From the NCBI GenBank assembly GCA_009841165.1, contig VXMI01000089.1, forward strand, positions 1 through 34,216: a DNA stretch of 34,216 bases, written 5' to 3'. Below the pieces are notes generated by a model. It saw nothing but the letters and a program-made list of their open reading frames with translations, was not told the DNA's origin and ran no database searches. Shown here piece after piece: positions 1 through 7,437 of this stretch (positions are counted from its first letter, which is position 1; every line of letters begins with the position of its first letter). A program made the position numbers and the translations under genes. The DNA is from Gemmatimonadota bacterium (GTDB lineage: Bacteria > Gemmatimonadota > Gemmatimonadetes > Longimicrobiales > Gaopeijiaceae).

Positions 1-121
1 CGTACTGGCCGCTGTCGTCGGTGACCGCGGTAGCGCTGGACACGCCCGAAAGCGCAACCGTCACGCCGCCGAGGCCCATGTTTTCGACCGTTACCGTCCC
101 CGCCGTGGAAAAAATGATGGT
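1..121 (-). pseudogene. Carboxypeptidase-regulatory-like repeat protein, start-less fragment running off the left edge
   Basis: Read on the minus strand, this segment encodes about 40 residues including GTVTVEN, GGVTVALSG and TDDSGQY. This is the typical first half of a carboxypeptidase-regulatory-like (Ig-like beta-sandwich) repeat, as found in large secreted repeat proteins. The frame continues off the window. Upstream of the domain the frame stays open to a TAG at 197-199, but it has no ATG, GTG or TTG and reads as basic, non-family sequence. The 5' part of the gene therefore looks lost, with the junction near 120-200, directly beside the recombinase gene. The domain is recognised from sequence; truncation by the neighbouring element is inference. 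Confidence 0.45.
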
Positions 122-221
122 TTCGTGATAGAACCACCTTGCCGAATGCCTTCGTTGTCTCCGATGATAGCGATTGTTCTTCTGCGGCTCAGACTGCTAG
201 TTGAACTTGAAGGACACCCGA

Positions 222-1232
222 ATGCCACACCGCACCATCCACCGCCAGCAGGGCCCCGGCGAACTCCGTTCACGCTATCTTGAAGCGATCCTCGGCGCTG
301 TGGAGGACAGCCGCCGCCCCGCCACGCGCCGTGTCTACACGAGTGCGTGGAAGCGCTTCCGAAGCTGGGCCGAAGCCGAAGGGCTGCAGTCACTCCCCGC
401 CGATCCCATGACCGTCGCCGCCTATCTCATCAGCCGCGCCGAGCAGGGTCTGTCCGCCTCCACCCTCTCCCTTGACCGCAAGGCGATAAGCCATTTCCAT
501 CGCGCCGAGGGCCTGCCCACCCCGACCAAGTCCGAGGGCGTCAAGCTCACCGTCGCCGGACTCCGCAACCAGGCTGCCGAGCAGGGGCGGGGCGAGCCGA
601 GCCAGGCCAGGGGACTTACCGCCGAGGACCTGAAGTCAATTATGAGGACAGCGCGACTTCGCCGTTCCGGAAAGAGCGGCCGCACCGAGTCCAGGGCTTT
701 CGCCCTGCGGCGGGGGAATGTCGACATCGCCATCGCTGCGGTCATGCGGGACGCCCTGCTGCGTCGCAGCGAAGCCGCCGAACTTCGCTGGCGCGACGTG
801 GAGTTCTCTCACGACGGTTCGTCGCTCGTCACCATCCGCCGCTCGAAGACCAGCAACATCTCGGCGGTGCAGTACGTGGGCGTCCAGGCCACCGCCGCAC
901 TGCGGCGCATCCGCCCGCTGAACGCGCGCTCCGACGCGCGGGTGTTCGGGCTGCGGTCCGGCCGCTCGATCTCGAACCGCATCGCTGCCATGGCCCACGC
1001 CGCCGGACTCGGCGAGGGCTACAGGGGGCACTCGCCGCGAGTGGGGATGGCCCAGGACCTGACCGCCGCCGGCGTCGGCCTCGCTGCCCTCATGGTGGCG
1101 GGCCGCTGGCGTTCCGAGCGCATGCCGGCGCACTACGCGCGAGGCGAGTCGGCACGGCGCGGGGCCGTGGCAAAGCTGTATCGAGAGGGGAGCTGGCGCG
1201 AGCAAGCGCAGGGCGGCCGCCAGGCGGGTTGA
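222..1232 (+). CDS. Tyrosine-type site-specific recombinase / integrase
   Basis: A 336-residue tyrosine recombinase that would cut and rejoin DNA through a 3'-phosphotyrosine. Residues about 15-125 form the N-terminal helical core-binding (SAM-like) domain. The rest is the catalytic domain: Arg181 in LLRRSE, Lys209 in RRSKTS, His270-x-x-Arg273 in HSPR, Trp296 in GRWRS and the nucleophile Tyr305 in HYARG. The full set R-K-H-R-W-Y is present, so it is probably active. I chose ATG 222 because AAGGA lies at a suitable distance; a TTG at 201 would add seven residues. It is flanked by a truncated repeat-protein gene and a truncated higB, which suggests a lone integrated element or a rearrangement scar. 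No excisionase or cargo gene is visible and no attachment site was identified. Confidence 0.9.
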   Translation: MPHRTIHRQQGPGELRSRYLEAILGAVEDSRRPATRRVYTSAWKRFRSWAEAEGLQSLPADPMTVAAYLISRAEQGLSASTLSLDRKAISHFHRAEGLPTPTKSEGVKLTVAGLRNQAAEQGRGEPSQARGLTAEDLKSIMRTARLRRSGKSGRTESRAFALRRGNVDIAIAAVMRDALLRRSEAAELRWRDVEFSHDGSSLVTIRRSKTSNISAVQYVGVQATAALRRIRPLNARSDARVFGLRSGRSISNRIAAMAHAAGLGEGYRGHSPRVGMAQDLTAAGVGLAALMVAGRWRSERMPAHYARGESARRGAVAKLYREGSWREQAQGGRQAG

Positions 1233-1315
1233 TCTGAGAATGTCGGGGCTGACGCTCGTGGCAGGGGCGCGCGCTCTTCGTAGGTAGATTCCTACTCGAT
1301 CCTCCACCTCACCAC

Positions 1316-1432
1316 ATTGGGGGGAACAGGTATCGCCTCATACTCCGCTTCGACTACCCGCGTCGAATCGGCTTCGTCCGGTTCGTGGGGACCCACGCCG
1401 AATACGACCGAATTGATGCCTCCCGAGTATAG
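1316..1432 (+). pseudogene. HigB-type mRNA interferase toxin, C-terminal remnant
   Basis: This stretch encodes IGGNRYRL, then IGFVRFVGTHAEYD and RIDA before TAG at 1430-1432. These match the C-terminal half of HigB toxins of the HigB_toxin (PF09907-type) family, whose genes normally precede a higA of the type found next. The frame is open only back to a TGA at 1250-1252 and upstream residues do not resemble HigB. The N-terminal half, including the start, is absent and the sequence runs directly into the end of the integrase gene. The toxin is therefore almost certainly non-functional. The stop overlaps the AGGAGG ribosome-binding site of the downstream higA, the normal arrangement of a higBA operon. 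Confidence 0.7.
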
Positions 1433-1444
1433 GAGGAAACCAGA

Positions 1445-1816
1445 ATGACAATCAGGCCGATCAGAAACGAGACGGACTACGACGCGGCACTGGCGGCGAT
1501 CGACCGCTTGATGGGGGTCGCCCCGGACACGCCGGAATCCGACAGATTAGAGGTGTTGGTGACCCTGGTCGAGAAGTACGAGTCGGCCCGGTGGCGCATC
1601 GACGCCCCGGATCCGATTGCGGCCATCCACCACATCATGGAGGCCCGTGGACTGCGACAAAAGGACCTGGCCGCTCTGATCGGCTCCCAGTCCCACGCCT
1701 CGGAAGTCCTGCGCCGACGGCGGCCACTCTCGCTGGCCATGATCCGGGCTTTGGCCACGGAATGGAGCGTTCCGGCCGAAGTGCTGGTGCGGGAATACGA
1801 GCTTGCAACGGCTTGA
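1445..1816 (+). CDS. higA: HigA-family antitoxin (helix-turn-helix), apparently orphaned
   Basis: A 123-residue protein with an acidic/helical N-terminal half and a C-terminal helix-turn-helix (about residues 55-115; DPIAAIHHIMEARGL, QKDLAALIGSQSHASEVL). This matches the long HigA/COG5499 antitoxin type, which neutralises a HigB mRNA interferase and represses the operon. Start ATG 1445 has an AGGAGG eight bases or so upstream. The partner higB immediately upstream survives only as a 3' remnant ending 12 bp before this start. The antitoxin may persist as a solitary regulator, or protect against other HigB-type toxins; that is inference. Confidence 0.8.
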   Translation: MTIRPIRNETDYDAALAAIDRLMGVAPDTPESDRLEVLVTLVEKYESARWRIDAPDPIAAIHHIMEARGLRQKDLAALIGSQSHASEVLRRRRPLSLAMIRALATEWSVPAEVLVREYELATA

Positions 1817-1995
1817 TGCGACCGCCCACGCGCTCGCCAGCGTGAACTCATGATCCCATCACACATCACCGTCGGTCGACCCGCGCCGGGCTACGAAGCG
1901 TGCGCCCTCACGCTGGTGGAGCCCGGTGCGGGGCTTCTACACGGCATCATCCCGCATCCCGACTACCGGCATCCCGGACGAGCAAGATCTGTCCC

Positions 1996-4425
1996 TCAAC
2001 TCACCGGCCTCCCCCGCGGCCGCAACACGAACAGCCCCTCACTCCAGCTCGACACCACCACGATCCCGCTCTCGAAGAACGGGTAGTTGCTCCACGCCCC
2101 GCCGAACGCAGGAAGGCCCGCATCGTCCGGCACGGTGTCGAAAAACCCGATCTCGACTGGATTCTCGACGTCGCTGATGTCGAGCACCCTGAGTCCACTC
2201 ATCAGATTCGCCTGGTAGAGACGATTGCCACGCACGTACTGGTTGTGGTCGATGGTTCCCGTCTCGGCGAAGTGTTCCTTGAGCAGCAGGGGGTCGTCCA
2301 GGTCGGCCACGTCCCAGATGAGGGTGCGGGTGCGGTCGACGCCGCCCTGCGCTTCGTCGGCCTCGTCTCCCATGAAGAAATGGCGGTGGTCCTCGGTCAG
2401 CCAGCCCTGGTGCGCGTAGGCGACGTTGGGGTACTCGCCGCGGGCGATGGCGACGGGGTTGTCGCGGTCGGTCACGTCGGCGATGCTGAGCGCGGTCTCG
2501 TTGGCGCCGAAGCAGATCTCGCGCCCCTGGTAGTCCTCGTCGGGGCCCCGGTAGATGACGCACTGGGCGTCGTGGGAGTAGCCGGTGCGCTGGCGTCCGG
2601 TGGCGGCGTCGGAGAAGCAGCCCAGGAAGACGGGCTCGGCAGGTGTGCGCACGTCGATCATGTGCAGGCCGCCGCCGCAGGTCTGGCCGCCCATGCTGCT
2701 GCCGACCGCGTACGCCATCCCCGTCTCCTCGTTGATGACGATGTTGTGGGAGCTGGCGATGCCGTCGTAGCGCGCGGTCTCGGCGAAGGTCACCGGCGGG
2801 CCCGAGGCGTCTCTGAGTTGTGTGAGGTCGAAGATCTGCACGCCGTGCGCCCCGGCGCCGTCGGCGACGATGAACGCGTGGTCGGCGTACACCTTGATGT
2901 CGCGCCAGAGGTTTTCGGTGGCGCCCTCGGTCAGCGGCAGCTCGCCGGCGTACCGTGGGTTGGCGGGATCGCTCACGTCGACGAAGGCCGTGGCGTCAGA
3001 GCGCCCGACCAGCGCCCAGTCCCGGCCGGTCACGGGGTCGCTCCAGCCCCAGATGTCGTTGAGGATCGTGCCCGGATCGGCTCCCAGCGACGCAAGCGGC
3101 ACGAACGCGACCAGGTCGACCTGCGAGCAGTCGAAGGGCCCGGTGGCGCCGTCGGTGCAGGGGGCTTCCTCGCCGGTCACTGCAGTGAGTGTTCGAGTGG
3201 ATTCTCGGAGGGTTGAGCTCTCCGCCCAGCCATCGTCCCCGCGCTCGAACACGACAGCCGCACCCAGCCGCATGTCAGCGTTGGAGGCGGCAACCACGGC
3301 GACATCGTCACGCAGGGCAACATGCGAGCCAAAGAGAGCGCCGCGGGAGAATCCGGGGGCAGGGATGGTGGATTGGGGCTCGAGGGCAACGGTGCCCGGC
3401 GGGCCCGTCTCCGCGACCCGGAAGACCTGTGCGCTGCCCGCGGCCTGGTTGACGGCGCTCGCACCGACCCACACGCTGCGGCCGTCGAAGGCCACCGCCG
3501 AGCCGTAGCCTGCCGGGCCGGATTCGGGGAAGGAGAGACGGGCGCTCGCATCCCACTCGCCGTCGTCGCTGCGGGTGAAGAGGAGAGCTGCGCCCGCTCC
3601 TTCGTCCGCGCCGGGGGCGCCGACGAGAACGGAGGTGCCCGAGGCGGCGAGGCTCGTGCCGAAGGCGTCGCCGCCGCGACCGTCGGGGAGCGCCAGGATC
3701 GTGGTGGGAGAAGGGCCGGTGGCCGGAAAGCCGGCGTTGAAGGCGTAGGCCGCGCCGCGATCGTCACGCGTCCCGGGCGCGCCGACGTAGACGAGGTCGC
3801 CGGTCAGGGAGAGCGCTGCGCCGAAACGGTCGATGGCAGAGACGACGGGGGAAGCGAGAAGCGTGGCGGATCCGCCGTCCGCGTCAAACCGCAGGATCGC
3901 TCCAGGGCCTGCGTCCGATGGCGCCCCGAGATAGACGGCATCACCGGACAGGGCGACGGAGGCACCCGCGCTCCGGATCTCCCGATCGGCTGGAGGCACG
4001 AACTCGACCGTCTGCACCCACGTGCCGTCGCTACCGCGCTCGAAGATGTAGGCTCCACCGACGCCATCGATCCGCCCCGGTGATCCCACCAGCAACCGGT
4101 CGCCGTCAACTGCCAGCGCCGCCCCGAACTCGTCGCCGATCTCGACATCGGCGCCGGCGATGATGTAGGCGAAATCCCACCCGTCGTTACCGCGTTCGAA
4201 GACATGGATACTGCCGGGCGATGGGTAGATCGCACCCGCGACTCCACCGCCCGTGCGTCCCACGAAGACCTCACCGTCGCCGATGGCGATCGCGGCACCG
4301 AAGCCGGCGGCGGCCCAGATGGATTCGAGGTCGGGGGAGCGGGATTGGGCGCTGAGAGGCGTGTGTAACGCAGGTCCGAACACCAGCGACACGCTGGCGA
4401 CGATTGCCTTGGCACGGAACTTCAT
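1996..4425 (-). CDS. Secreted FG-GAP repeat / choice-of-anchor B family protein
   Basis: An 809-residue exported protein with a signal peptide (about residues 1-26, ending LSAQ). Residues about 30-410 hold FG-GAP-type beta-propeller repeats; the pattern FGAALAVDGDRLLVGSPG and variants recurs roughly seven times. Residues about 425-805 match the choice-of-anchor B family: NDIWGWSDP, TAFVDVSDPANPRYAG, SHNIVIN, GYSHDAQCVIYRGPDEDY, AHQGWLTEDHRHFFMGDE and DHNQYVRGNRLYQAN. The conserved His and Asp residues of the last motifs suggest a metal-stabilised propeller, but the biochemical role of this family is unknown to me. The start has a strong GGAGGAGG site. The promoter region carries the 21-bp periodic operator also seen upstream of the TonB receptor and the solute-binding protein, so co-regulation with them is likely. 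Confidence 0.85.
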   Translation of the reverse strand: MKFRAKAIVASVSLVFGPALHTPLSAQSRSPDLESIWAAAGFGAAIAIGDGEVFVGRTGGGVAGAIYPSPGSIHVFERGNDGWDFAYIIAGADVEIGDEFGAALAVDGDRLLVGSPGRIDGVGGAYIFERGSDGTWVQTVEFVPPADREIRSAGASVALSGDAVYLGAPSDAGPGAILRFDADGGSATLLASPVVSAIDRFGAALSLTGDLVYVGAPGTRDDRGAAYAFNAGFPATGPSPTTILALPDGRGGDAFGTSLAASGTSVLVGAPGADEGAGAALLFTRSDDGEWDASARLSFPESGPAGYGSAVAFDGRSVWVGASAVNQAAGSAQVFRVAETGPPGTVALEPQSTIPAPGFSRGALFGSHVALRDDVAVVAASNADMRLGAAVVFERGDDGWAESSTLRESTRTLTAVTGEEAPCTDGATGPFDCSQVDLVAFVPLASLGADPGTILNDIWGWSDPVTGRDWALVGRSDATAFVDVSDPANPRYAGELPLTEGATENLWRDIKVYADHAFIVADGAGAHGVQIFDLTQLRDASGPPVTFAETARYDGIASSHNIVINEETGMAYAVGSSMGGQTCGGGLHMIDVRTPAEPVFLGCFSDAATGRQRTGYSHDAQCVIYRGPDEDYQGREICFGANETALSIADVTDRDNPVAIARGEYPNVAYAHQGWLTEDHRHFFMGDEADEAQGGVDRTRTLIWDVADLDDPLLLKEHFAETGTIDHNQYVRGNRLYQANLMSGLRVLDISDVENPVEIGFFDTVPDDAGLPAFGGAWSNYPFFESGIVVVSSWSEGLFVLRPRGRPVS

Positions 4426-4493
4426 GGTTGTCCTCCTCCTTCGAGATCGCGTCTGTAGTCACCAAGATCCGTCCTCCGGGGCGTGTGGCGCAA

Positions 4494-4536
4494 TGCGTAA
4501 AATCGACATTACACAATGTCATGTCGGCATTACATA
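4494..4536 (-). promoter_or_regulatory. Periodic ACATTA/TAATGT operator-promoter, copy A
   Basis: On the plus strand ACATTA-ca-CAATGT lies at 4506-4519. After a 7-bp spacer a second half-site pair starts at 4527 (GCATTA-ca), giving a 21-bp repeat distance. Read toward the downstream gene (start 4425), ATGACA (4522-4517) is followed 17 bp later by TACGCA (4499-4494). These occupy the same register as the -35 and -10 boxes of the two sister sites at 17.55 and 21.23 kb. This is the weakest of the three copies: one half-site has a mismatch and the -10 is poor. A shared repressor site is inferred. Confidence 0.6.
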
Positions 4537-4580
4537 TGGGCGATCACAAGGTGCGGCGCATGACAAACGCCCGACTGTAT

Positions 4581-5393
4581 CTATGAGAGACGGGCAGAGG
4601 CTATGGGCCTCCCCCACACAACCAGGCCCGCCACCTCTCCCAAGAGCCGCCCATCCTCCATCCTCGCGGAGCCCTCCTTGACCTGCTCGGCGATCCTCTT
4701 CCTCAAAGCGCGGTCGAACCTGGCAGCCTGATCGCGCGACATCCGATCCCTGGAGAATCCGTTCTGCGAGTGCCGTCGCTCTATATACTCGTCTACCGTC
4801 GGCGTCCACGGGACCGGACCTGTCTCCTCCTGGCCAAGCCGCTCGAACAGGCCTGCCTCCTCGAGCGCCGTCACCGGATTCCATCGCACGTATTCCCGGT
4901 TCAGCGAGTAGCGGGGGATGATGTCGTCCTCACGCAACCCGACATGAGCGGTCCGACCGACTACAGCGAGGACGCCATTCTCGGTCAATAGTCTGGCGAA
5001 CCTAGGGATGACAACATCCAGATCGAACCAGTGCAGACTCTCCGCCGCCGTGATGAGCGCATAGGGGCCGACCAGATCGGCCTCTTCGACCGGCGCGCAA
5101 ATCCAGCGGATGCGCGGGTCGTCACCCCCGGGAAGCCCACGTGCCGTCTCGATCATGCCACGCGAGAAGTCGACCGCGTCCACACGGTCGCAGTCCCGCG
5201 CGAGCCCTCGCGCGATGTCCCCGAGTCCGGTGCCGGCGTCCAGCAGCGACCTCGGCCGGTCCACGATCAGCTCGCGAAGGACCTCGAACGTGCCGGGCGG
5301 ATGCGGTGGGCGTTGCCGATAGGCGGCCACCACGCTGGGATCCTTGAAGGTCTCGGCAAACTCGACACTCCGGCAGGCGGGCCGGGTTACCAT
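4581..5393 (-). CDS. Class I SAM-dependent methyltransferase
   Basis: A 270-residue soluble methyltransferase. The AdoMet-binding motif I is LLDAGTGLGDI at residues 50-60. The acidic end of the second strand is VDAVDFSRGMI, and motif IV/V is PYALITAAESLHWFDLD, followed by a typical LLTENGVLAVVG strand. The pattern fits the Methyltransf_11/25 superfamily acting on an unidentified small molecule. I chose ATG 5393 because AGGAA lies seven bases upstream and the protein then begins at the conserved-looking MVTRPACRS; the frame is open for 30 more codons upstream without support. The first 30 codons are duplicated almost perfectly at 6249-6337. The divergent upstream neighbour is the Rpn-like gene. 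Confidence 0.85.
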   Translation of the reverse strand: MVTRPACRSVEFAETFKDPSVVAAYRQRPPHPPGTFEVLRELIVDRPRSLLDAGTGLGDIARGLARDCDRVDAVDFSRGMIETARGLPGGDDPRIRWICAPVEEADLVGPYALITAAESLHWFDLDVVIPRFARLLTENGVLAVVGRTAHVGLREDDIIPRYSLNREYVRWNPVTALEEAGLFERLGQEETGPVPWTPTVDEYIERRHSQNGFSRDRMSRDQAARFDRALRKRIAEQVKEGSARMEDGRLLGEVAGLVVWGRPIASARLS

Positions 5394-5462
5394 GTCCGAA
5401 TTCCTGTCGCGAGGGGAGCGTGTAACGCGAGTGCGCACACAAGCGCCCCGCCAGCGACAAGG

Positions 5463-6224
5463 ATGCAGCGTGCCCTGTCCCATGCAGCCATTCTAGCGCC
5501 CCCGGTTTCCAGACAGGTTGGTTCCTCGAATACCGCCAATCGGCCGTTAGCCGAGGAACTTGAGACAGACACGTTGCAAGATCCAGCGTTCAAGAGACTC
5601 TTCTGCCACCCCAAAGCCATGGAGAATGTGGTGCGCCGCTACGCCCCCACGGAGGCCGAAGGGATCGACTTCGCAACCTTGGAGGAACTGAACGCCGAGT
5701 TGGTCGGAGAGGCCCTGGTGCGACGCTATCCGGACATGCTTTGGACGGCCAGGCAAGCTGATGAAGGGGTGGAACCCGGCGACCTGGCTCGGATCATTCT
5801 GAAGCTGGAACAGGACCGGTCGGTGGTCGGGACGCTGGTGACCCTCTCAGAACTGGATCGGGTTGCCAACGAGACGGGTAGTCAGTACCACCGCCTGATG
5901 GCCGAGTGCGTCGCGGAGATGCTAGTTTCGAGCGGTCGGATCACAAGACGGCAGTCGCAGGAGGTGACGACAATGGCGCAGGTATCGACCGAGTACCAGC
6001 GGAGCCTGGAGGAGTGGGGGAGGAAGAGGCGTGAGCAAGCCCTGGGCGACATGCTGTGCAAACAGGTGAGCATAAGATTCGGTTCCGGCGTGGCCGCCGA
6101 AGTGCGTGCCCTAATCGTAGACATGTCGGAGTCTGGTGGCTTGGTGGAGGCCGCGAGCGCGGTCGTCGAGTGCTCCACGCCCGACGAACTTCTCACCCGG
6201 GTGCGCCGCATGACGTCCGCCTGA
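5463..6224 (+). CDS. Rpn-family (PD-(D/E)xK recombination-promoting nuclease-like) protein lacking its catalytic centre
   Basis: The N-terminal part (FKRLFCHPKAMENVVRRY, DFATLEELNAELV, RRYPDMLW) matches the start of Rpn/DUF4351-type putative transposase nucleases. The C-terminal part (LEQDRSVVGTLVTLSELD, VSIRFGSG, STPDELLTRV) matches their ends. In the family, DMLW is followed by a core strand with the catalytic E-x-Q/K residues. Here the sequence passes from PDMLWTAR straight to QADEGVEPGDLARIIL, so roughly 100 or more residues of the PD-(D/E)xK fold are missing in frame. The product (253 residues from ATG 5463) is probably inactive as a nuclease. The start is uncertain: no convincing ribosome-binding site, and the first 20 codons fall in a repeat shared with 15388-15436. 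Confidence 0.5.
   Translation: MQRALSHAAILAPPVSRQVGSSNTANRPLAEELETDTLQDPAFKRLFCHPKAMENVVRRYAPTEAEGIDFATLEELNAELVGEALVRRYPDMLWTARQADEGVEPGDLARIILKLEQDRSVVGTLVTLSELDRVANETGSQYHRLMAECVAEMLVSSGRITRRQSQEVTTMAQVSTEYQRSLEEWGRKRREQALGDMLCKQVSIRFGSGVAAEVRALIVDMSESGGLVEAASAVVECSTPDELLTRVRRMTSA
5475..5523. repeat. 49-bp dispersed repeat, copy 1
   Basis: This stretch matches 15388-15436 at 40 of 49 positions with no gaps; both copies begin CTGTCCCAT and end CAGGTTGGTT. Read on the minus strand both copies translate similarly (T-x-L-E ... M-A-x-W-D). Each copy lies just upstream of a toxin- or nuclease-like gene. Function unknown; it could be a remnant of a duplicated 5' region or a mobile promoter-like piece. 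Confidence 0.55.
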
Positions 6225-6248
6225 TCACTCGCCATGCGCAGACGCGGG

Positions 6249-6337
6249 GGGCGTTGCCGATAGGCGGCCACCACGCTGGGATCCTTGAAGGTCTCGGCAA
6301 ACTCGACACTCCGGCAGGCGGGCCGAGTCAGCATGTC
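6249..6337 (-). repeat. Duplicated 5' end of the methyltransferase gene
   Basis: Positions 6249-6325 are identical over 77 bp to 5308-5384 inside the methyltransferase gene, offset 941 bp. The copy continues with a few mismatches through the start codon to about 6337. On the minus strand it encodes MLTRPACRSVEF and the following residues to about codon 30 of the methyltransferase, then diverges into unrelated sequence. It is a dead gene fragment in the 258-bp gap between the Rpn-like gene and the aldo/keto reductase. Perfect identity suggests a recent duplication or gene conversion. Confidence 0.85.
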
Positions 6338-6482
6338 GCCGTTTCGTTCGCGGCACCGCTGCCGGGCACCTTGCCGCCGGGCTTTTTGAACAACATCCTC
6401 AATCCCCGCCAGCGGATTTGCTGGCTGACCATGTAGGCGCCCGCTCCGGTTGGCGTGGGCGGGCTGATCGAAGGAAGGTATC

Positions 6483-7421
6483 ATGGCGACCCGGGGCGAT
6501 ACGACACGCCGCGACTTCCTCCTGCGGATGGCGGGCGTCGGAGCGGCGTTGGCAACCCCGCGCGCGGTGATTGGGGAACGGCCGCGACAGCAGCCCACGC
6601 TCCCGACCCGAACAATCCCCGGCACCGACGAAACCCTTCCGATCGTCGGCTTCGGCTCGTCCAAGCCCGTACTCGAGATCCCGACCGAGGGGACCGAGCC
6701 CGTGGCGGCGGTGATCCGGGTGCTGCTGGAACACGGGGGGCGGGTGGTCGACACCTCGCCGCGCACGCCGGAGATCGACGCCGAGTTCGGACGGGTCCTG
6801 ACGGCGCCCGAGTTCCAGGGCCGCCTCTTCGTCGCGACGAAGATCAACACGGACGGGAGGATCGCAGGGATCACGCAGATGCGGCAGAATCAGCGGCTGG
6901 TCGGACGGCGCACGCTGGACCTGCTTCAGGTCGAGAGCATGCGCGATCTGGACGTGCACTGGCCCAGCGTGCTGCGGTGGAGGGACTCGGGCGAGGCGCG
7001 CTACATCGGCGTCACGGTGTCGAGCAACGGCCGGCACGACGACTTCGAGGCGGTGATGAGGTCGGAGCCCCTCGACTTCGTGCAGATCAACTATTCGGTC
7101 ATGGAGCCGGGTGCGGAGGATCGGCTGCTGCCGCTCGCGCAGGACCTCGGGATGGCCGTGCTCATCAACCGCCCGTTCATGAACGGGAGCTACTTCGGGC
7201 GGGTGAGCGGGCGGACGCTGCCCGACTGGGCGGCCGAGTTCGACTGCGCGACCTGGGCGCAGTTCTCGCTCAAGTACATCCTCGCGCATCCCGCGGTCAC
7301 GTGCGCGCTCACCGAGACGACCAATCCTGATCACATGGCGGACAACATCGGGGCCGGCTTCGGCCGCCTGCCGGACGAGGCGATGAAGCGGCGGATGCGG
7401 GAGCTGGTTCGGGGTTTCTGA
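6483..7421 (+). CDS. Tat-exported aldo/keto reductase-like protein with altered active site
   Basis: A 312-residue protein with a twin-arginine signal (TTRRDFLLRMAG, residues 7-18). It is followed by an aldo/keto reductase TIM barrel: VGFGSSKP, VVDTSP, LFVATK, YIGVTVSSN, DFVQINYSVMEP, VLINRPF. Of the usual Asp-Tyr-Lys-His tetrad, Asp90 and Lys120 are present. The tyrosine position (Asp+5) is Thr95, and the histidine of the LLQVH motif is Glu151 (LLQVES). The protein may bind a nicotinamide cofactor but is unlikely to do standard carbonyl reduction; this is inference. ATG 6483 has AAGGAAGG upstream. The lipoprotein gene starts 16 bp after the stop, so the two probably form an operon. Confidence 0.85.
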   Translation: MATRGDTTRRDFLLRMAGVGAALATPRAVIGERPRQQPTLPTRTIPGTDETLPIVGFGSSKPVLEIPTEGTEPVAAVIRVLLEHGGRVVDTSPRTPEIDAEFGRVLTAPEFQGRLFVATKINTDGRIAGITQMRQNQRLVGRRTLDLLQVESMRDLDVHWPSVLRWRDSGEARYIGVTVSSNGRHDDFEAVMRSEPLDFVQINYSVMEPGAEDRLLPLAQDLGMAVLINRPFMNGSYFGRVSGRTLPDWAAEFDCATWAQFSLKYILAHPAVTCALTETTNPDHMADNIGAGFGRLPDEAMKRRMRELVRGF

Positions 7422-7437
7422 AGAAGGAGGACTCCCA

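Noticed and set aside
1850-2086. A 78-codon frame after higA beginning MIPSHITVGRP
   Set aside because: No ribosome-binding site, it runs into the 3' end of the choice-of-anchor-B gene on the other strand, and no family is recognised; the gap 1817-1995 shows nothing else.
5031-5462. An upstream extension of the Rpn-like frame over the methyltransferase gene
   Set aside because: The extra residues are antisense to the methyltransferase and resemble nothing; family similarity begins only after about 5530.
5882-6874. A 330-codon minus-strand frame covering the end of the Rpn-like gene and the start of the aldo/keto reductase
   Set aside because: It is antisense to both genes; its only meaningful segment is the duplicated methyltransferase start at 6249-6337, reported separately.
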